From contig NC_089724.1 in NCBI RefSeq assembly GCF_035083965.1, forward strand, positions 16,610,410 through 16,674,409: 64,000 bases of DNA. Reading direction: 5' to 3'. Below are positions 1 through 13,200 of this stretch, in pieces. The position numbers and the translations under genes were made by a program. The notes beneath the pieces are model-generated. The model did not search any database. It saw only the letters and a list, made by a program, of their open reading frames with translations, and was not told the origin of the DNA. Origin of the DNA: Branchiostoma lanceolatum. Its lineage: Eukaryota > Chordata > Leptocardii > Amphioxiformes > Branchiostomatidae. The stretch's first letter is position 1; each line of letters opens with the position of its first letter.

Positions 1-1554
1 TACTTTTTGCTGATTCTTGGAGTAAGATTTGTTAAGTTTCATGTTTTTGTACATGTAAAGGATAACACAAGTCCATAACACAGAAATACCATATCAAGTA
101 TGGGCGTCACTGTCAGGACAAAATCTGTATTTTAAATTTTGTGTTTCTTGTCGAAGACTTGCAATGTAGACTGATGGCATAAGCCCCCCCCCCCTACCTC
201 CGTCAAAACAAAAACATGAAAATGCAAATATTTGATGGACATGTACAAAGCCCCTCCGATATGATGATGAAGGTAAGACAGTTACTCAAGCAACTGGATA
301 AAATGTTGATGATAAAAGACTAAAGGGAAGAACTGGAGAACCTTATTGGTCAAACTTATTGGTCAGGATTGTTCTATTGTCAAAATGAAGTAAACCAAAA
401 TTGTGCATATATATCTTAGAGAGTGTGCAACATTTGTAATTGCCATTCTTTTAATTGAATTCTTTGTACAAACTTTCAACTCATTCAGTGGCCATTCTTC
501 TATCTGACTGAAAAATATCATTACTAGAGGTCAACAACAAAATAGCAAGTTCTGTGCAAGAGAAATCAGAAAGATGTTTTTTTTTATTTTGACATTTTTA
601 TCTTAAATGTCATTTTCAAACCCACATATATAAATTTCAAGCCACTACCATACTAGTAAATGTCCCATTGACATAATTTACAAATGACTTCAGACGTTTT
701 GTAATGTTTTAGTTACTGAGCAAAATAGGCTACTCCATCATAAAGTAAGCCAAAAGATAAACAATATTGTAATATTAAAGAGCAGAGAATTCTCTGCACA
801 ATAATGAAAGGTGCATGTTTCAATTTGGCAGTTAGTCTAGAGTAGTGCAACAATCATCAGTTGTCCAAAAGTGTGAATGGAGACATCACTAGTTGTGGAC
901 CAGTGATATCATATGGATGGCATTGCATGCTGGGTAACAGTCTATACAATGTATAAGTGGACCGATGAAATCATAGGACTTTCAGGTGTTCATTTATTTT
1001 ACCTTGCTTTTGGTAGTGCTCATTACACACTACTGATTGGTCTAAAACCACCACACTGTAATCAAATTTGGTTTGTGGATGAAATATCCAGAATGTTTCT
1101 GCCTACACAAGTTTCTAATAACTCTATCAGGTCTGAAAACAGCCTGCAGTGAACCATACTTCCATAAAAAGGCAGGTCAATTAGTAATACCTGCTGAAAA
1201 TTCTAAGTTGATTGTAGAGCAGCATATTTTCCAACTTGTTCCTTAATCCAGTTACTTATAAAGAGCACTTGGTGCCACTTTAGGCAACTTATAAGCAAGT
1301 TTGTTTACCTTGAAAAACCATTCAGAGTAAAAAATTCTTCTTGATATTTCCAGCTCTGTAAGGCTAATACACTTGGGCGTGTAAAACAAATTTTCTTTTT
1401 TCTCAAAGAGACTAAAATGATTATCACGTTTGCTACTTGAGCAATTTTCTCAAAAATTAATTCAATTACTATTAAGAATAATTTTTTTCACAAAATAACG
1501 TCACTACAATTAAAGGTAGATCCGAAACGTGCTGCAACATTGTCCATTTTTCCA
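1..1554. other. Non-coding flank downstream of DCAF10
   Basis: No convincing coding exon was found on either strand; short open frames here lack homology I recognise. The part next to 1554 is probably the DCAF10 3' UTR. Around 190-240 is an ATGCAAAT-containing repeat that recurs near 20938-21000. Around 279-335 is a copy of the 'cagttactcaagcaactgg' repeat that recurs near 11160 and forms a palindrome near 43424-43507. Confidence 0.6.
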
Positions 1555-4500
1555 TCATAGGGCTGGCTGATAGAAACATATTTTCCCACTCAGGCAGCCT
1601 GAAACAAGCATACAGTGAACTGGGGAGAACTTTGTCGTCAGGACAGTGTCGGCATGTGTCACCACCGTTTTCACTTCGTACAGCTGTACAGGAGTATCGG
1701 GATGGCAGTCACAGAGTTCGCTGCACTTGGGGTCGAAGGCCAAAAGCCGTACGCCATACCCGAACGGCGAACAGACCAACCGCCCGTCGTCGCTAAAACA
1801 CAGTTCTTTGATGAAGCCTCTGCCGACGTTGGCTTCTTCGATAAAGTGTGTGAGGCGGGGCCGCGTCTGGTGAGGCGGCATTTTCTGTCCGTGCGCGTAA
1901 GGTTTCCTTTTGGGAGAGTCCTGGAGGTCGTGTACGCATGTCCACTGTGAAGACATAGACAAGCTTTATTTCATACAAATGCAACTATCTCCTGCAGCTT
2001 TTGCAACTAGACCAATTGGCAAATTTCTCCTGCAAAGTATTTCTGAACAGTCTACCTTTCACAACTACATGTGATTCTGTGCAGTACAAAATGACTTGTA
2101 GTACAATAGACCAATCCCATAGCCCCGCTCAGCTTAGTCAAAGTGTTAAGAAATGCAAAATAAAGACACAGATGTACAAAAATTTGAGATACAGACACCC
2201 TCTTATTGGATGAACTGCTAATTTTGATGGACAGTTGGGATTGCCCCAGTGTTTCTAATCTGCCTACTTGCTGTTTAAAATGTATTGATGCTACAGAGTT
2301 AAACTTGACATTAACAATGACTTTATAGAAAAAACAGTTGTGGACGAGTGAAAAACCCTTACCTCTGAGTCGTCATCAGGACTGGTGTACCTGGACAGCG
2401 AGCACCACCCCTGCGGGTGGACCTGCAGCGAAGTGATGTACCAATAGTTCTCCGTCGGAACAAAGTCTGTGACGATCTCTACTCTGTTCTTGGGCAGTCT
2501 GAAATACAGGCTGTCCGTGTCCTGTTCTGGGTTCATCTGTTCAATGTGGTACCAGCGCATGTAGTTGGCGGCGTTGAAGAACTTGAGGTCTTCAGACATC
2601 GTGGACAGGTCAAGGTCGTGTATGACGATGAGGTATCCCATGGCTGTGGACATGACCATTTTGGAGCCGTCTGGGGTGAGTCTCGTCCTCATGAGCCCGT
2701 GTGTGTGGAAAACCCTTTCATGGGAGCACCCGTCTTCCATGTACCTGAACCACCAAGGGACAAAAAGCTCAAATGCATGCCACAGAACAAGCCGGATCAC
2801 ACTTTCAACTGAGCATGTGCAACGCCCTAACTTGTAAACAGTTCTCATCTAGGACATTCTTGATACCATGTCCAGACGTGTTTTGTTTATGCTTCAGGGG
2901 CCTTCAACTTTGACATATTGCCCACAATGCATCACACTGCACATGCACAGTTTAAACCATGAACCGACTTATTGTCACATAATCAGATGTAAAGTTTACA
3001 GTAATAGTACTATTGTTTGAACTGTGAACTCAAAGATACAGATTTCACCGTGCTGCCAAATTTAGGTGCCCAAAATTTGAATGACTTTACAGTAGTAATG
3101 AGTTTTACCTAGATACAACCTAATTTGCACATGGGTATTACTGTACAGTTACGTACTTGTTAATATCCCACGTAAGAACCCTCCCGTCAAATCCGGACGT
3201 CAGCAGGAGACCGCTTTTCCGAGAGTACTCAATGTTTTTGACCCAGTTGGTGTGACCTTTGAGTTGGCAGATGCTCTGCCTGAGGTTGCGCAGATCCCAC
3301 AACGAAACAGAGCAGTCATCCGAGCATGTGGCAAACATCCTGGCATCAAGGAACCTTTGTGAAAAAATGTTAAACAGGCGACTGTTAACTGATACAACAG
3401 GTTACAAGAGTTGTGTCTATGTAGAGATGTTACCAATTTTTGTTTTGTCCTTGTTATTTCTACTATTACCATTTTCCATGGCCCAAACATATTCTTGTTT
3501 CATTTTAAGGGTCTTCAAATGTTACATTGAAAAAATCAGCTAGCCATTCTGATTTATCAGTGCTTAATCATGATCAGTTGTCATTTGATAGGGTTGTCAT
3601 ACCATTTAAACATTTTAAGAGAGAGTCAAGTCGTTTCAATGAACTGGTATTGTTAAAGCAATACTAAGTAATACACATTGGGGTGTATTTATGTTTAGGT
3701 AAACAACATATGAAGACAATTCAAAATGTACAGCTGCATAAAATTCGTCATTCTAGTGACGCTTAAAGAAGAGTGATGGATATCCAGACATAAATCTCTA
3801 AATTTTATTCAGTTGAATTGAATCATATATTGGTGAGTATGTTCCCACCTGATACAGTTGACACAGTCCAGGTGAGCCCTCTCCATCTTGTGGAACTGTC
3901 TGGTGGTGAGTGGGTCGTACAGCAGGACATCCGTGTGTTCACACGCTGCTGCCAACACCTTTCTACACTCGGGGGGAACATGGGGGTGTGCAAACTGTTA
4001 GACAAATTGCGACAAAGCCTGATCTGATGACACCTTTTGTCTGGCTTCCAATACACATGCAAATATACCTACAGCTGGCACTTCCAGTGTTTAACCACCA
4101 CCATTGTTTATACGCTGCCTCATGGTTAAAGTGACTGTGTGCATGCACAGTGAGATAGATTTTGAGTATTGTGTCAAAGGTGAAAGTAAACAGTTCTTGT
4201 CATATTCATACTTTAATATACATGTCCAGATGTGTTTTGTTTTATGTCTCGGGGGCCTTTAACTTTGGCATACTACCCATAATGCATCCTGCTGCACATG
4301 TGCACATTTTTACTTTGAGTGATTAAATGAAATCTGTGTTGCCTGGATGCCAGACTCCCAATGTCTGTAACATCTATAGTGCGGGGCAAAACTATGGTGG
4401 TCTGTTTCAGAATTTCTTTGAGGGCACGTTGGCCGAGGAGTACTAATGGCCTGTGTAGGTCCAGGGAACAGCCTGGCTTCCAGGCTAAAATCTGTGCTAA

Positions 4501-4984
4501 CATGTGTATTTCCTGTTTCATCGTGTACTTCTGTAAAATAGATTTGAACTTGAAATTTCTAAGCTAAAAACGTGGATTATTAATATAATTGTGGTATGAT
4601 TGTGAGAATGATGACGTAAAATCATTTGACTCGCACATGGCATGGAGATGTGGACGTTATAACGCGTTACAGATGATACATGTTACACATTTTTCAATGC
4701 AATAAAAGCGTTCCTTACCCATCAGGCGAGAACTCCAGGTTAAAGACGGCTCCATGTGTGTGTGGTCTCTTGCCTTCCTCCACAATAGGAGCACCGGGCC
4801 AGTATGTCCGCTGTAATGTTGGATAAACCCTCCCAATAAAATCACTCTGAGCACGGCTCGCCTCGCACCCTCGCCTCCGCCCAAGTTCTCGATTTTTCAA
4901 CCAGCCCAGACAAAATCTTTGGATTTCTACGGCTTCGTTGGATCCATTTGTATCCTTAGCTTGTCGGAGGTTTGATTTAGCCAT
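1555..4984 (-). CDS. DCAF10: DDB1- and CUL4-associated factor 10 (WD-repeat protein)
   Basis: Five exons on the minus strand: 4984-4719, 3962-3849, 3354-3157, 2744-2363, 1944-1555. They total 1350 nt, or 449 aa. DCAF10 is a WD40 substrate receptor for the CUL4-DDB1 E3 ubiquitin ligase. The order of conserved blocks matches vertebrate DCAF10: HGAVFNLEFSPDG, FATCSDDCSVSLWDLR, GHTNWVKNIEYS, YIEEANVGRG-like (here FIEEANVGRGFIKELCFS), and the end SGCLSGKICFYQPAL. The WDLR in exon 3 fits the WDxR DDB1-binding motif. The serine-rich insert of the human protein (about 559 aa, from memory) is largely absent, which explains the shorter length. The start ATG opens exon 1 in a good context (AAAATGG). Exon junctions are GT-AG and keep phase throughout. 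Acceptor 3963 was chosen over one 4 nt away because only it keeps frame. Confidence 0.94.
2864..2962 (+). repeat. Dispersed ~95-bp repeat (family A), copy 1
   Basis: This stretch inside a DCAF10 intron shares 'atgtccaga.gtgttttgtt', 'ggggcctt.aactttg', 'cccacaatgcatc' and 'ctgcacatg' with 4218-4315 in the same orientation. The reverse complement matches 19597-19690. It is probably a short non-autonomous element; I do not recognise the family. Confidence 0.7.
4218..4315 (+). repeat. Dispersed ~95-bp repeat (family A), copy 2
   Basis: Second direct copy of the repeat at 2864-2962, in the first DCAF10 intron. It differs by scattered substitutions and one-base indels. Confidence 0.7.
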
Positions 4985-5730
4985 TTTTCAGAGCTGTTTT
5001 GCACGTCTAGCTGCTTACAAGAAACCACTTCTGTAGTGTCTTGTCAAAAGGGCTGCCATGTTGGTTCTGGACTCGTCCATTTGTACTTCAGACAGCCTAT
5101 TTTTTCTTTGTTTGCCTTATTTGCGTTAACCATTTGGTAATCCTATTTTTAGACATAACTACTAGTGTGTTTTAAAACGTTATAACCTACGATAGCTGAT
5201 TCTTCCTTGACAGACTAACAGTTATTCCACAAGTTACGAAATACCCTGAGAAGAGAATGGACTCATCTAATCAAACTTGCAATACCACTTGAGGCCACAA
5301 GACGGCACTGTTGTGTTGTGTTGTGGGTATTTTTTCCATCACCACATTACTATGTAGTGTCACATCGTCTGTTGAAGATGTCTAAGTTGGGATTTTGTTT
5401 TCTCTGGGGTTTAGGCTTGAGTCTGATTCCACGGTGAAAAGTGATGCACAAATAAAAGAAGCAGCACAGTGATATTTTCCCTTTGACTGTTAACGTTACC
5501 TATTTTATTTGTTTGACTGACTATATTGTCATTCTTGCTCCTGTATCTTTTTGTAGGCTGCAATGTCATCAAAACCGCATTTGGGTGTGGGATTCAATCG
5601 ATACTTTGCTGCTTAACAATAATTTTTTTTCCAAAATCAGAATGCATTTCTAACTCTAGGAGCATCTGATGTTATATAACCAAATAAACTACCTGCTTCT
5701 CTTTTTTTTTGGTGGAAGCTTCAAAGGGAA
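4985..5730. other. Upstream region of DCAF10
   Basis: This is the 5' flank of DCAF10 (transcribed leftward). It should hold the DCAF10 promoter and 5' UTR. I see no TATA box in a convincing position and no other gene. Confidence 0.4.
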
Positions 5731-6284
5731 TACGAGGGGTGATCAATAAGTCCTCGGCTTCACCCAGAAATAAGGTCCACATTTCAAATTTTGGGGCATA
5801 ATCATGTGTAGTATGACATGTTTTAGCAATATCCACCAAACTTCAAATCATTGTGGTCGATATTTTTTAGTAAACGTCCATTTGAAAACTAGTAGGTAAG
5901 TGATGAGAAAAACAATGTTGGACTCTGATCAGAGATGTGTGGGTCGAGTTCCTCGGGCCAAGAATTGGCATAAAATCTCTGAAGACAAAGTCAAAATGTT
6001 TGATGAAGATTACCTTCTTATTTCAACTAAAAAGAAGTGGGTATCCGACTTTCAGCAGAGTAAGTCAGCCCGCACACATACACCTCAGGTGGCAGCTCGA
6101 TTGTCCATGTTTGTATCCATCTACCTCACCTAATGTTACTGAGTGCCGTCTGCAAAGTAATCATCACAACGATTTGAAACTTGGTAGACATACATAAAAG
6201 ACTTCATACATAATTATTTCCCAAAATTTGAGCTGTGCACCTAATTTCTGGGTGAGGCCGAGGACTTATTGATCATCCCTCGTA
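5731..6284. mobile_element. Mariner-like non-autonomous DNA transposon with long inverted repeats
   Basis: A 554-bp element is bounded by TA dinucleotides (5731-5732 and 6283-6284). Its termini are inverted: CGAGGGGTGATCAATAAGTC at the left, and the reverse complement of the right end reads CGAGGGATGATCAATAAGTC. Similarity between the arms continues for roughly 130 bp. TA duplication and this terminal sequence fit the Tc1/mariner superfamily. A short frame at 5900-6133 contains TKKKWVSDFQQSKS, faintly like the helix-turn-helix region of mariner transposases, but there is no catalytic domain. It lies between DCAF10 and OGA. Confidence 0.85.
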
Positions 6285-7148
6285 TGAATAAATTCACACA
6301 AAACTAAAACAGGACTTGAAAGACTCGAGATTGCCACTTTGATTGCATTTTATTGGTGATAATCCAAATAGTGTCCTTGCTAAGCAAAGACTATATTTTA
6401 CATCTGCACATCAAAATCCTTGCTGAATACTCTCCAGGTCACAACAATTCCAATAAATCTATCAACATATACTGTATTGCCTTCTTAAAAATTATACTTA
6501 TTGGGGATCAGAGTGGGACAATCCTCTGCTTTTACTCAAATTTAAGTATTCATGAATTGGCCTTGGGGAACATTTCCACAACTGAAGTAACAGAATGAGT
6601 GTAATCATAAAACCTGTGTGAACAGTACAAAAAAGGTGAAGCAAGTCGATGTAAAGAATACTGCAATATCCTTGTTTTCATAACCAATGGTGGAAAGTGA
6701 AGACTAACCATGATATTTTTTCAACTACTTAGTCTCTAACCTAGAACACACTAGTGGCAGAGAAAGCAAGAATTCTTGAAAGTATGCCTTCAGCAACCAT
6801 AATGGTACAAGTGCAATGGTCCAGAATGACTTACAGAAAATAGCACAACCAGTTTGACCAAAGTGACAAGAAAAAGACACAATTATCATTTATGTTTACT
6901 GCTTGTCTCCAAGCAGACGATAGAATATAGCTGACATTTTCCTAATGTGCAATTCTTAGGATCTTCATCTAGGATCCCTTATGTTGCAAGGTACGCTGTC
7001 AAAGGAAAACCATCATAACTTTCTCTTCTTTTTTTTTGGATTCCATCTCCTCGTAATACCTTAATTGAAGGTATTGTGTACAAACGTCCCTGGGAATGAG
7101 CAACAAACGAACTCAACTTCAGCACATCTACTATACAATATCATTAAC
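6285..7148. other. Intergenic region 3' of OGA
   Basis: No gene is visible. The stretch is AT-rich and contains scattered short frames without recognisable homology. Confidence 0.4.
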
Positions 7149-7154
7149 TTTATT
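7149..7154 (-). promoter_or_regulatory. Polyadenylation signal AATAAA of OGA
   Basis: AATAAA on the minus strand lies 134 nt beyond the OGA stop codon, the first canonical signal after it. Assignment rests on position only. Confidence 0.55.
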
Positions 7155-7287
7155 GACTTAACAGATCATAGTACAGCAACTGAAGAAGATTAGTCTGAAG
7201 TACAGAAATTCAGTGGGAATATTTCGAAGTTGTTCGTTTTGTGAGGATGGCTTGGCATCTTGTACTGCAGTACTTCATCACCAGGTG

Positions 7288-10200
7288 CTAGAAGGACCTG
7301 CCGAGGATGAGAACTTCCTCAGAGTACTCATCCAACATGGGGACGTCGAAGAAGCCCATCTTTGTGTAGAATTCCAGCATGCGTTTGTCCCCAATGTTCA
7401 CTTCGCAGTACACGCCACTGGACCCTGAGACATGACAGCAGGAAGTTAGCATTTTATGTCTCAGTTTTTTTTCCCATGCACAAATGTTGAATAACATTCA
7501 GAAACCCAAAATTCCTATTGAATATATATTTTTTTAAAGATTCATTTCTTTACCAAAGTTCTGCTTTTGGCTGAAGTAATTGAATGACAGTAAACAAATA
7601 CATGAAGATATTGTGGCAGGATTATACATTAGAGTCCAGGGGATTTACATACCATTTGCTTTCAGTGCAGCAAACAGACAAGCCATCATGTTCTTGGCCA
7701 CACCGGGGTCATCCATGAGGAACTGAGGTAGCAGACTCATCCTCAGCAGGGATGGGAACCTCTTGTACAGGTTTGGAGGCAGGTACACCTTGTAGTTGTG
7801 GAAACTGTTGATGATCTCCTGCAAGTATAGCAACAGTATGATGTATTTAATTTTAAAGGAGCATTCCACTCCAGAAGTCAGTACTATAATTCATCTTAAT
7901 TGGTATGCTTGAATCCAATTTGTTTTGTCAACTTTACCATAAGTTGAAGCCTGAACACAGGGCGAACATTACAGCGATCGAGTTCTTAAATTCCACGAGG
8001 ACCCTTCCAACAATGCCGGAGTTCAATGTTTCTTACAAAAGTACCAATATCTTTGAATACCCAGACGCGATAGTCTTCAAACCTTTTGCGTACCTTCCTG
8101 AATGTGTGATAGTCACTCGACTGCTTTTGATAAGCTTATCACGACTACCGTTTGTGCCTGGAGTTGGCCACGCAAGGACATATATGCGGGTCCGTATGGG
8201 GGTACATCGATTTAGAAAAGGATTATTGACGCAAAGACAGCTGAGGTAATTTAGCCAAAAAAATAATCCATCAGAAAATAATACCCGTTTTTGGAGTGGA
8301 ATGCTTCTTTAAGGGTTAACATTAACCAAGTTGATGGTATTCTAAACCCTGATTTGCAAACAAATGGTAGAGATTTCAGTCCTTCAGCTGGGAAATTACA
8401 TTGTTAATCCCACGTTTGAGAAGTTCAAAGACCCCAACACACTTCTCGACAAGTGTCAGTTTAACTCAAAATCCATCTGTTCTAAATTCATAAAGCACAT
8501 ACTAACGTCACGCTGAACCGGTATGTTATAGATGTGTGGCCCAAAGGCCACAGGAACAGACATGGGCACTGCCCTATACACGGAAAAGTGTGTGAAGGAC
8601 AGAGAAAACAGAGGATGTAATGGTGATGTTGAAACTGTCACTACACGTACCTCAGCAGGTGACAGATTCCCTTCTGCCTTGGGCTTCGGGTACTTGTTGA
8701 ACAGATCGGTCAACCAGGCCACCTCAAACTTCTTGTAGAAGTCCTTTGCGTCCAGGGCTGCCACAACGTAACCACAGACCTTTTCACTGGCGTCGAGGGC
8801 CACGAAGCAGAACTCAGGGCTCAGGGTCAGGAAAGATCCCACCAGTCTGTGCAGCGAGCAAGGAAAGACTGTTTATCTTCAAGCAGCTCTATCGGTGGCA
8901 AGGCAGTATAAAAAGGGCCAACCAGTGGCTTTTGGTACAGGTTGGCCCTATTGATAGTGCCTTGCCACTGATAAATCTGCTTGGAGACTAAAAGATTGTA
9001 TTCCATCATATATCTGTACAGCTCTCTCTCTCCTTTCATAGTTAGTCTATGGAAGCCACATAGGCTTTTAGATGTCTTACATATTGAACAAATAATGTCT
9101 GTCTCTCTGTCTACTGTGCAATTTGTACACATTTGCACTTTATTCAAGGAAGTAACATGTCCAAGGAAGCACCATCACTTATCAAGGCATGCATTTCTGT
9201 GGATAGCAATCTCTCCCAACTACTAGTAGCTTCTTCAACATCCAGCATGCCAACCATATCAAAACGGCCTACACTACACAACTATCTTATGATTCTTACA
9301 TGTGTCCCCAGAAGATAAACTATGCACTCAGCCCTCCTGACTAAGCCCGTTTTAGGAGCACATGCTCATTAGCTGGTGCGGCTGGAATTTTTTCTTAGGA
9401 GCATGGTGCTCCCATCAAAAACATGTATATGCCTAAGTCATTGACTGCTAAGTTAAATAATTTTAAACATATTTTTCAACGGTTGACAACAATCACGCCT
9501 GGCCATGGCTGCAGGTACAAGATTCAAGTCAGACTGCTTAATAAAGAAGTTGGCTATAAGAGATGGTGTGATTTGTCCTACTTCCCCAAGAATGGCCTAA
9601 AATCCTTTCTGTTTGCCTATCAATGTAGGTATTTAACTTAGCTGGATAATGCTTTTTCTTTTATAATCTATCAAAATACATTATTTCAGCTTAACATTAA
9701 TTGAAAGGAGTATTACTTGGTGTGTCCTAGAGACTTGCTTGTGCCCCCAATTTTTTTTTGTGTGCCTAAATTTTCCCTGGTGCGCCCAATTTTTGGGGGT
9801 TGGGAGCACAGTACTCCTAGGTCAAAAAGTTAGTCTGGAGCCCTGGCACTACTAACTTGTCTCCAATGAGAGCCGGATGATCTGGAAACACATCAGTTCC
9901 ATCCAGGCCGTCGTCACAAGTCTTCCTGCACACCTCATAGACATCGTCCTGCAAACACATGTACAATGCCACAGCTGAGTACTATACCTTCACAACTCAA
10001 GCAGCAGCTACTATCCCTTAGTTTCTCAAACCAAGACTAATGACTATCTAAGAAAGTGGCATTCTTCAGTCAATGCATCTTTTGATGGATCAATGTAATA
10101 ATATTACAACAATACCGAAACATCACTGACACTAACTTAAAACTGTTGCCTGAATATGTCCATAAATTTGGAGCAAGTCTGCAATGTAAAATTATAACAC

Positions 10201-13200
10201 TAATCTATCTTAATCTATATTTCACCTTTGCAACTCAACCTCTGTAGGTATATGTATCAGTATATATGGTGTGGTACAGCTTCCAAGGACTGTTTTAAGG
10301 TCCACGAGATGTAGTACATGTTTGGACTTAAGACTGTGTCCATGCGTACCTGATCAGGATGCAAGTATGGGCGAATGATGTATATAGAAGACTGTGGTGT
10401 ATCCGGTGCTCTCTGTTGGAACAAGTCCCCTGCACCATCGATGGGCAACAGTCTCTGTAGGAATGGAACATTCAGAATAATATGTTACCAACGCAACGCA
10501 AATCTTTGAGGTGGGAGAACACAAAAGGTTTAATAATGACACTGCAATAAACTTCCCTGTGGTTAGAGGGATGATACCTCTTTGCTTTGCAGTCAATAGT
10601 GTGGACATGCCAAGCAAAGATGAAAAGTTATTTTGTAATGGTATCACAGTTACAAATGCCATTTTCAAATCTTTAAACGTTTCCCTTTAACCACAGAGGA
10701 GAAAACTCCTGCTTGCTTGCCATAGTAATTAGCACTGACAAGTCATCTGCTTATAAGAATGCTTCCATAACTGTATCTTTTAACAATTCTATTCTTCAAT
10801 CATGTTGAACTTAAAATTGACGAGATTAACAGATTTCCTTTACTCTGAAATATGATTCAGTTTTGAAAGCATTCTTTGACCAGACACTTATCACAGCGAG
10901 TTCATATCAACCGCTGAAGGATGAATGCAGAACAGGGCCAACCTCTCACATAGATAGAAAGAAACGGCTGTTTTTCTGGTCTGTGCAGCACGCCAAGTCC
11001 CCACACTGATTCAGGCTGTCCAGAATGATTCAAACAGTCGACACACTAGACAGCTAGCTGTTTCCTTCTTTCTTAGTGAGTGTTATTTTCACAAAGTTCT
11101 TGCTTGTCTTTCACAAAGGTCTAAAACACGGAGGCTTTAAAGAACACTACGCCCAAAAAACAGTTACTCAAGCAACTGGATAAAATTTTGAAACAGTCAG
11201 ATGTTTCAGACAGCATCCGCCATCTTCCAGTGACTTAAGAAAAGAACTGGAGAACCAGGTTTTAAAGAACACTGCCTGATGAGAGCAAGATGCTTCAATA
11301 AGTAGGTATCCAAAACTTCTTTCCCTTGTCCTAGTCTTTGTATTCCTCAACATGACAACTGCCTTCATGTTTTACTGTTGTGAGAAGACCTGCACCTTTG
11401 TGAACATGTTTCAAGTAAACCGCACCGCAGAAAGCGCTCACAGGAGCTTGCAGTGTCATAGATGAGCAACTATGCCTGTTAGAACAAAAAGGTCAATTTT
11501 CACAAAAAGAAGGTATCAATTTCTCAGAGGGGCTTCTTGGAGCCAATACCTGTAATTCGCCTGTCAGACCTCCTCGGAACATCCATGGCTCTTCTTTGCC
11601 AGTCAAAAAGGCATCCTTATAACCCCTATTACTCCCTAATAGGAAATGATGGGAAGGAAAACTGTAAGCTCACATGTGGTGACTTTTGCACAAGACCAGT
11701 GTTCCCACACAGTATGAGCAATGCAGTCATGACTACAACATGGAGAATTTTACTTGCCACAATCATTTAATAGCCTCTTTTTTTTAATAATCTAAACTTT
11801 ATGATGAGAAGAACATGATTGCCTTTGTCTTTGCCTACATTGCTCATTTTTATCAAGATATATTAGTTCAATTGATTTTCTAATATTTCTATAGGTTAAT
11901 AAGATTAGCAATGCCATGCACCAGCTGTTTGCCCTTTTTCAAGAGAATGTGATTTACGTGTCTTTCTCTTATATGTGCAAATTTGATGTGCTTGGCTCTC
12001 TCTTTTTTTCTTTTCTTTTTTCCACTTCTTGAGTTCTAACTTTGGGAGCTCAAGGCAAACAGCCAAACTCTACCCCAGGGCAGGAAAGTCACATGTTTGC
12101 ACAAAGCTGGTTCCTGTCGAGAATTGACAATTTTTGCCCAGTAAGCATTGGTTGGGCTATTTCAAGAAATGGAGACAGTGCTAGGTCAGTTCATACATAG
12201 GATGCCACATGTCTGCACAGACCTATTTTTGGCACACACATTCTGCAAGGGTCATGTAGCAACAGTCAGAACCCACACAGCTGTAGCTCTGCCTAGACAT
12301 CCAAAGACTGTAGATGTCACTAATATACATTTCAGAAAGTTTTTTTTAGCAAGGAACATCCTATGTAAAATACTGGCGTATGTTGAAGTCCCTGACACGA
12401 TTGCATGGGTCCATTTCTTGATCATCATAACCCAACCACAATGCACTTGTGAAAGAGAAAAAATCCAGGCAACAATTTATGTTTATGCAGAGCCTGAAAG
12501 GGTTCTGTCCCTAAGGAACTCCAGAGTCCAGAATCCATCCCGGCGTTTCAACATCATTAGCTCTTTGTGGTCGCACACACACACATATTCCTTTTACGGT
12601 AAGTTAACTATTTTTGTATGCCACTGGATGCTGGCCTCTGGGATATTCCACGGGACAGAAAGGCTTGCTGTAAAGTCTTGGAAGTCTGGAAAATAATGTA
12701 AACTTATAATGCTTGTATTGCATGTGATCCTGCAGGTAAAACAGGATTTTCATCAGCTGAAAATGGCTTCTTCCAACTACCAAATGTCTGTTCAGCACCA
12801 AATGAAAAGCAATGATGCCAAATTGTATAAAGCAGGAGCAATTTTAACTCTTAACAAAAACTGGCATTTTTTGACAGCAATAAATTTTGCATCACGACAG
12901 GAGACAAATGCAGCATGAAGAAAGCAGCCATTCAAACAGCGGTCAGAAAAGACCCATCTCAGATACAAGATCACATGCCGAGAATAAAATTTTTAATAAA
13001 TGACCTGAAATGGAATAAAAGCAGCACATTGAGCCCTTGTGCTGTCTGGGAAAGTAGTGAGATTATTATATATATACAGAATCCCTTCCTGGGAGACATG
13101 GCGTGAGAATGTGACTTCCCTGTCCCTGGATGCTACCTCAGACACCTACCGACCGATCGCTAAACTTCAAATTCTCTCTCCAAAAAATAGACGGATATCC

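Noticed and set aside
913-1152. 79-codon plus-strand frame near the window start
   Set aside because: No homology recognised and no splice context; judged chance.
12148-12696. 182-codon open frame on the plus strand in an OGA intron
   Set aside because: No recognisable domain, no matching exon structure, and composition like the surrounding intron.
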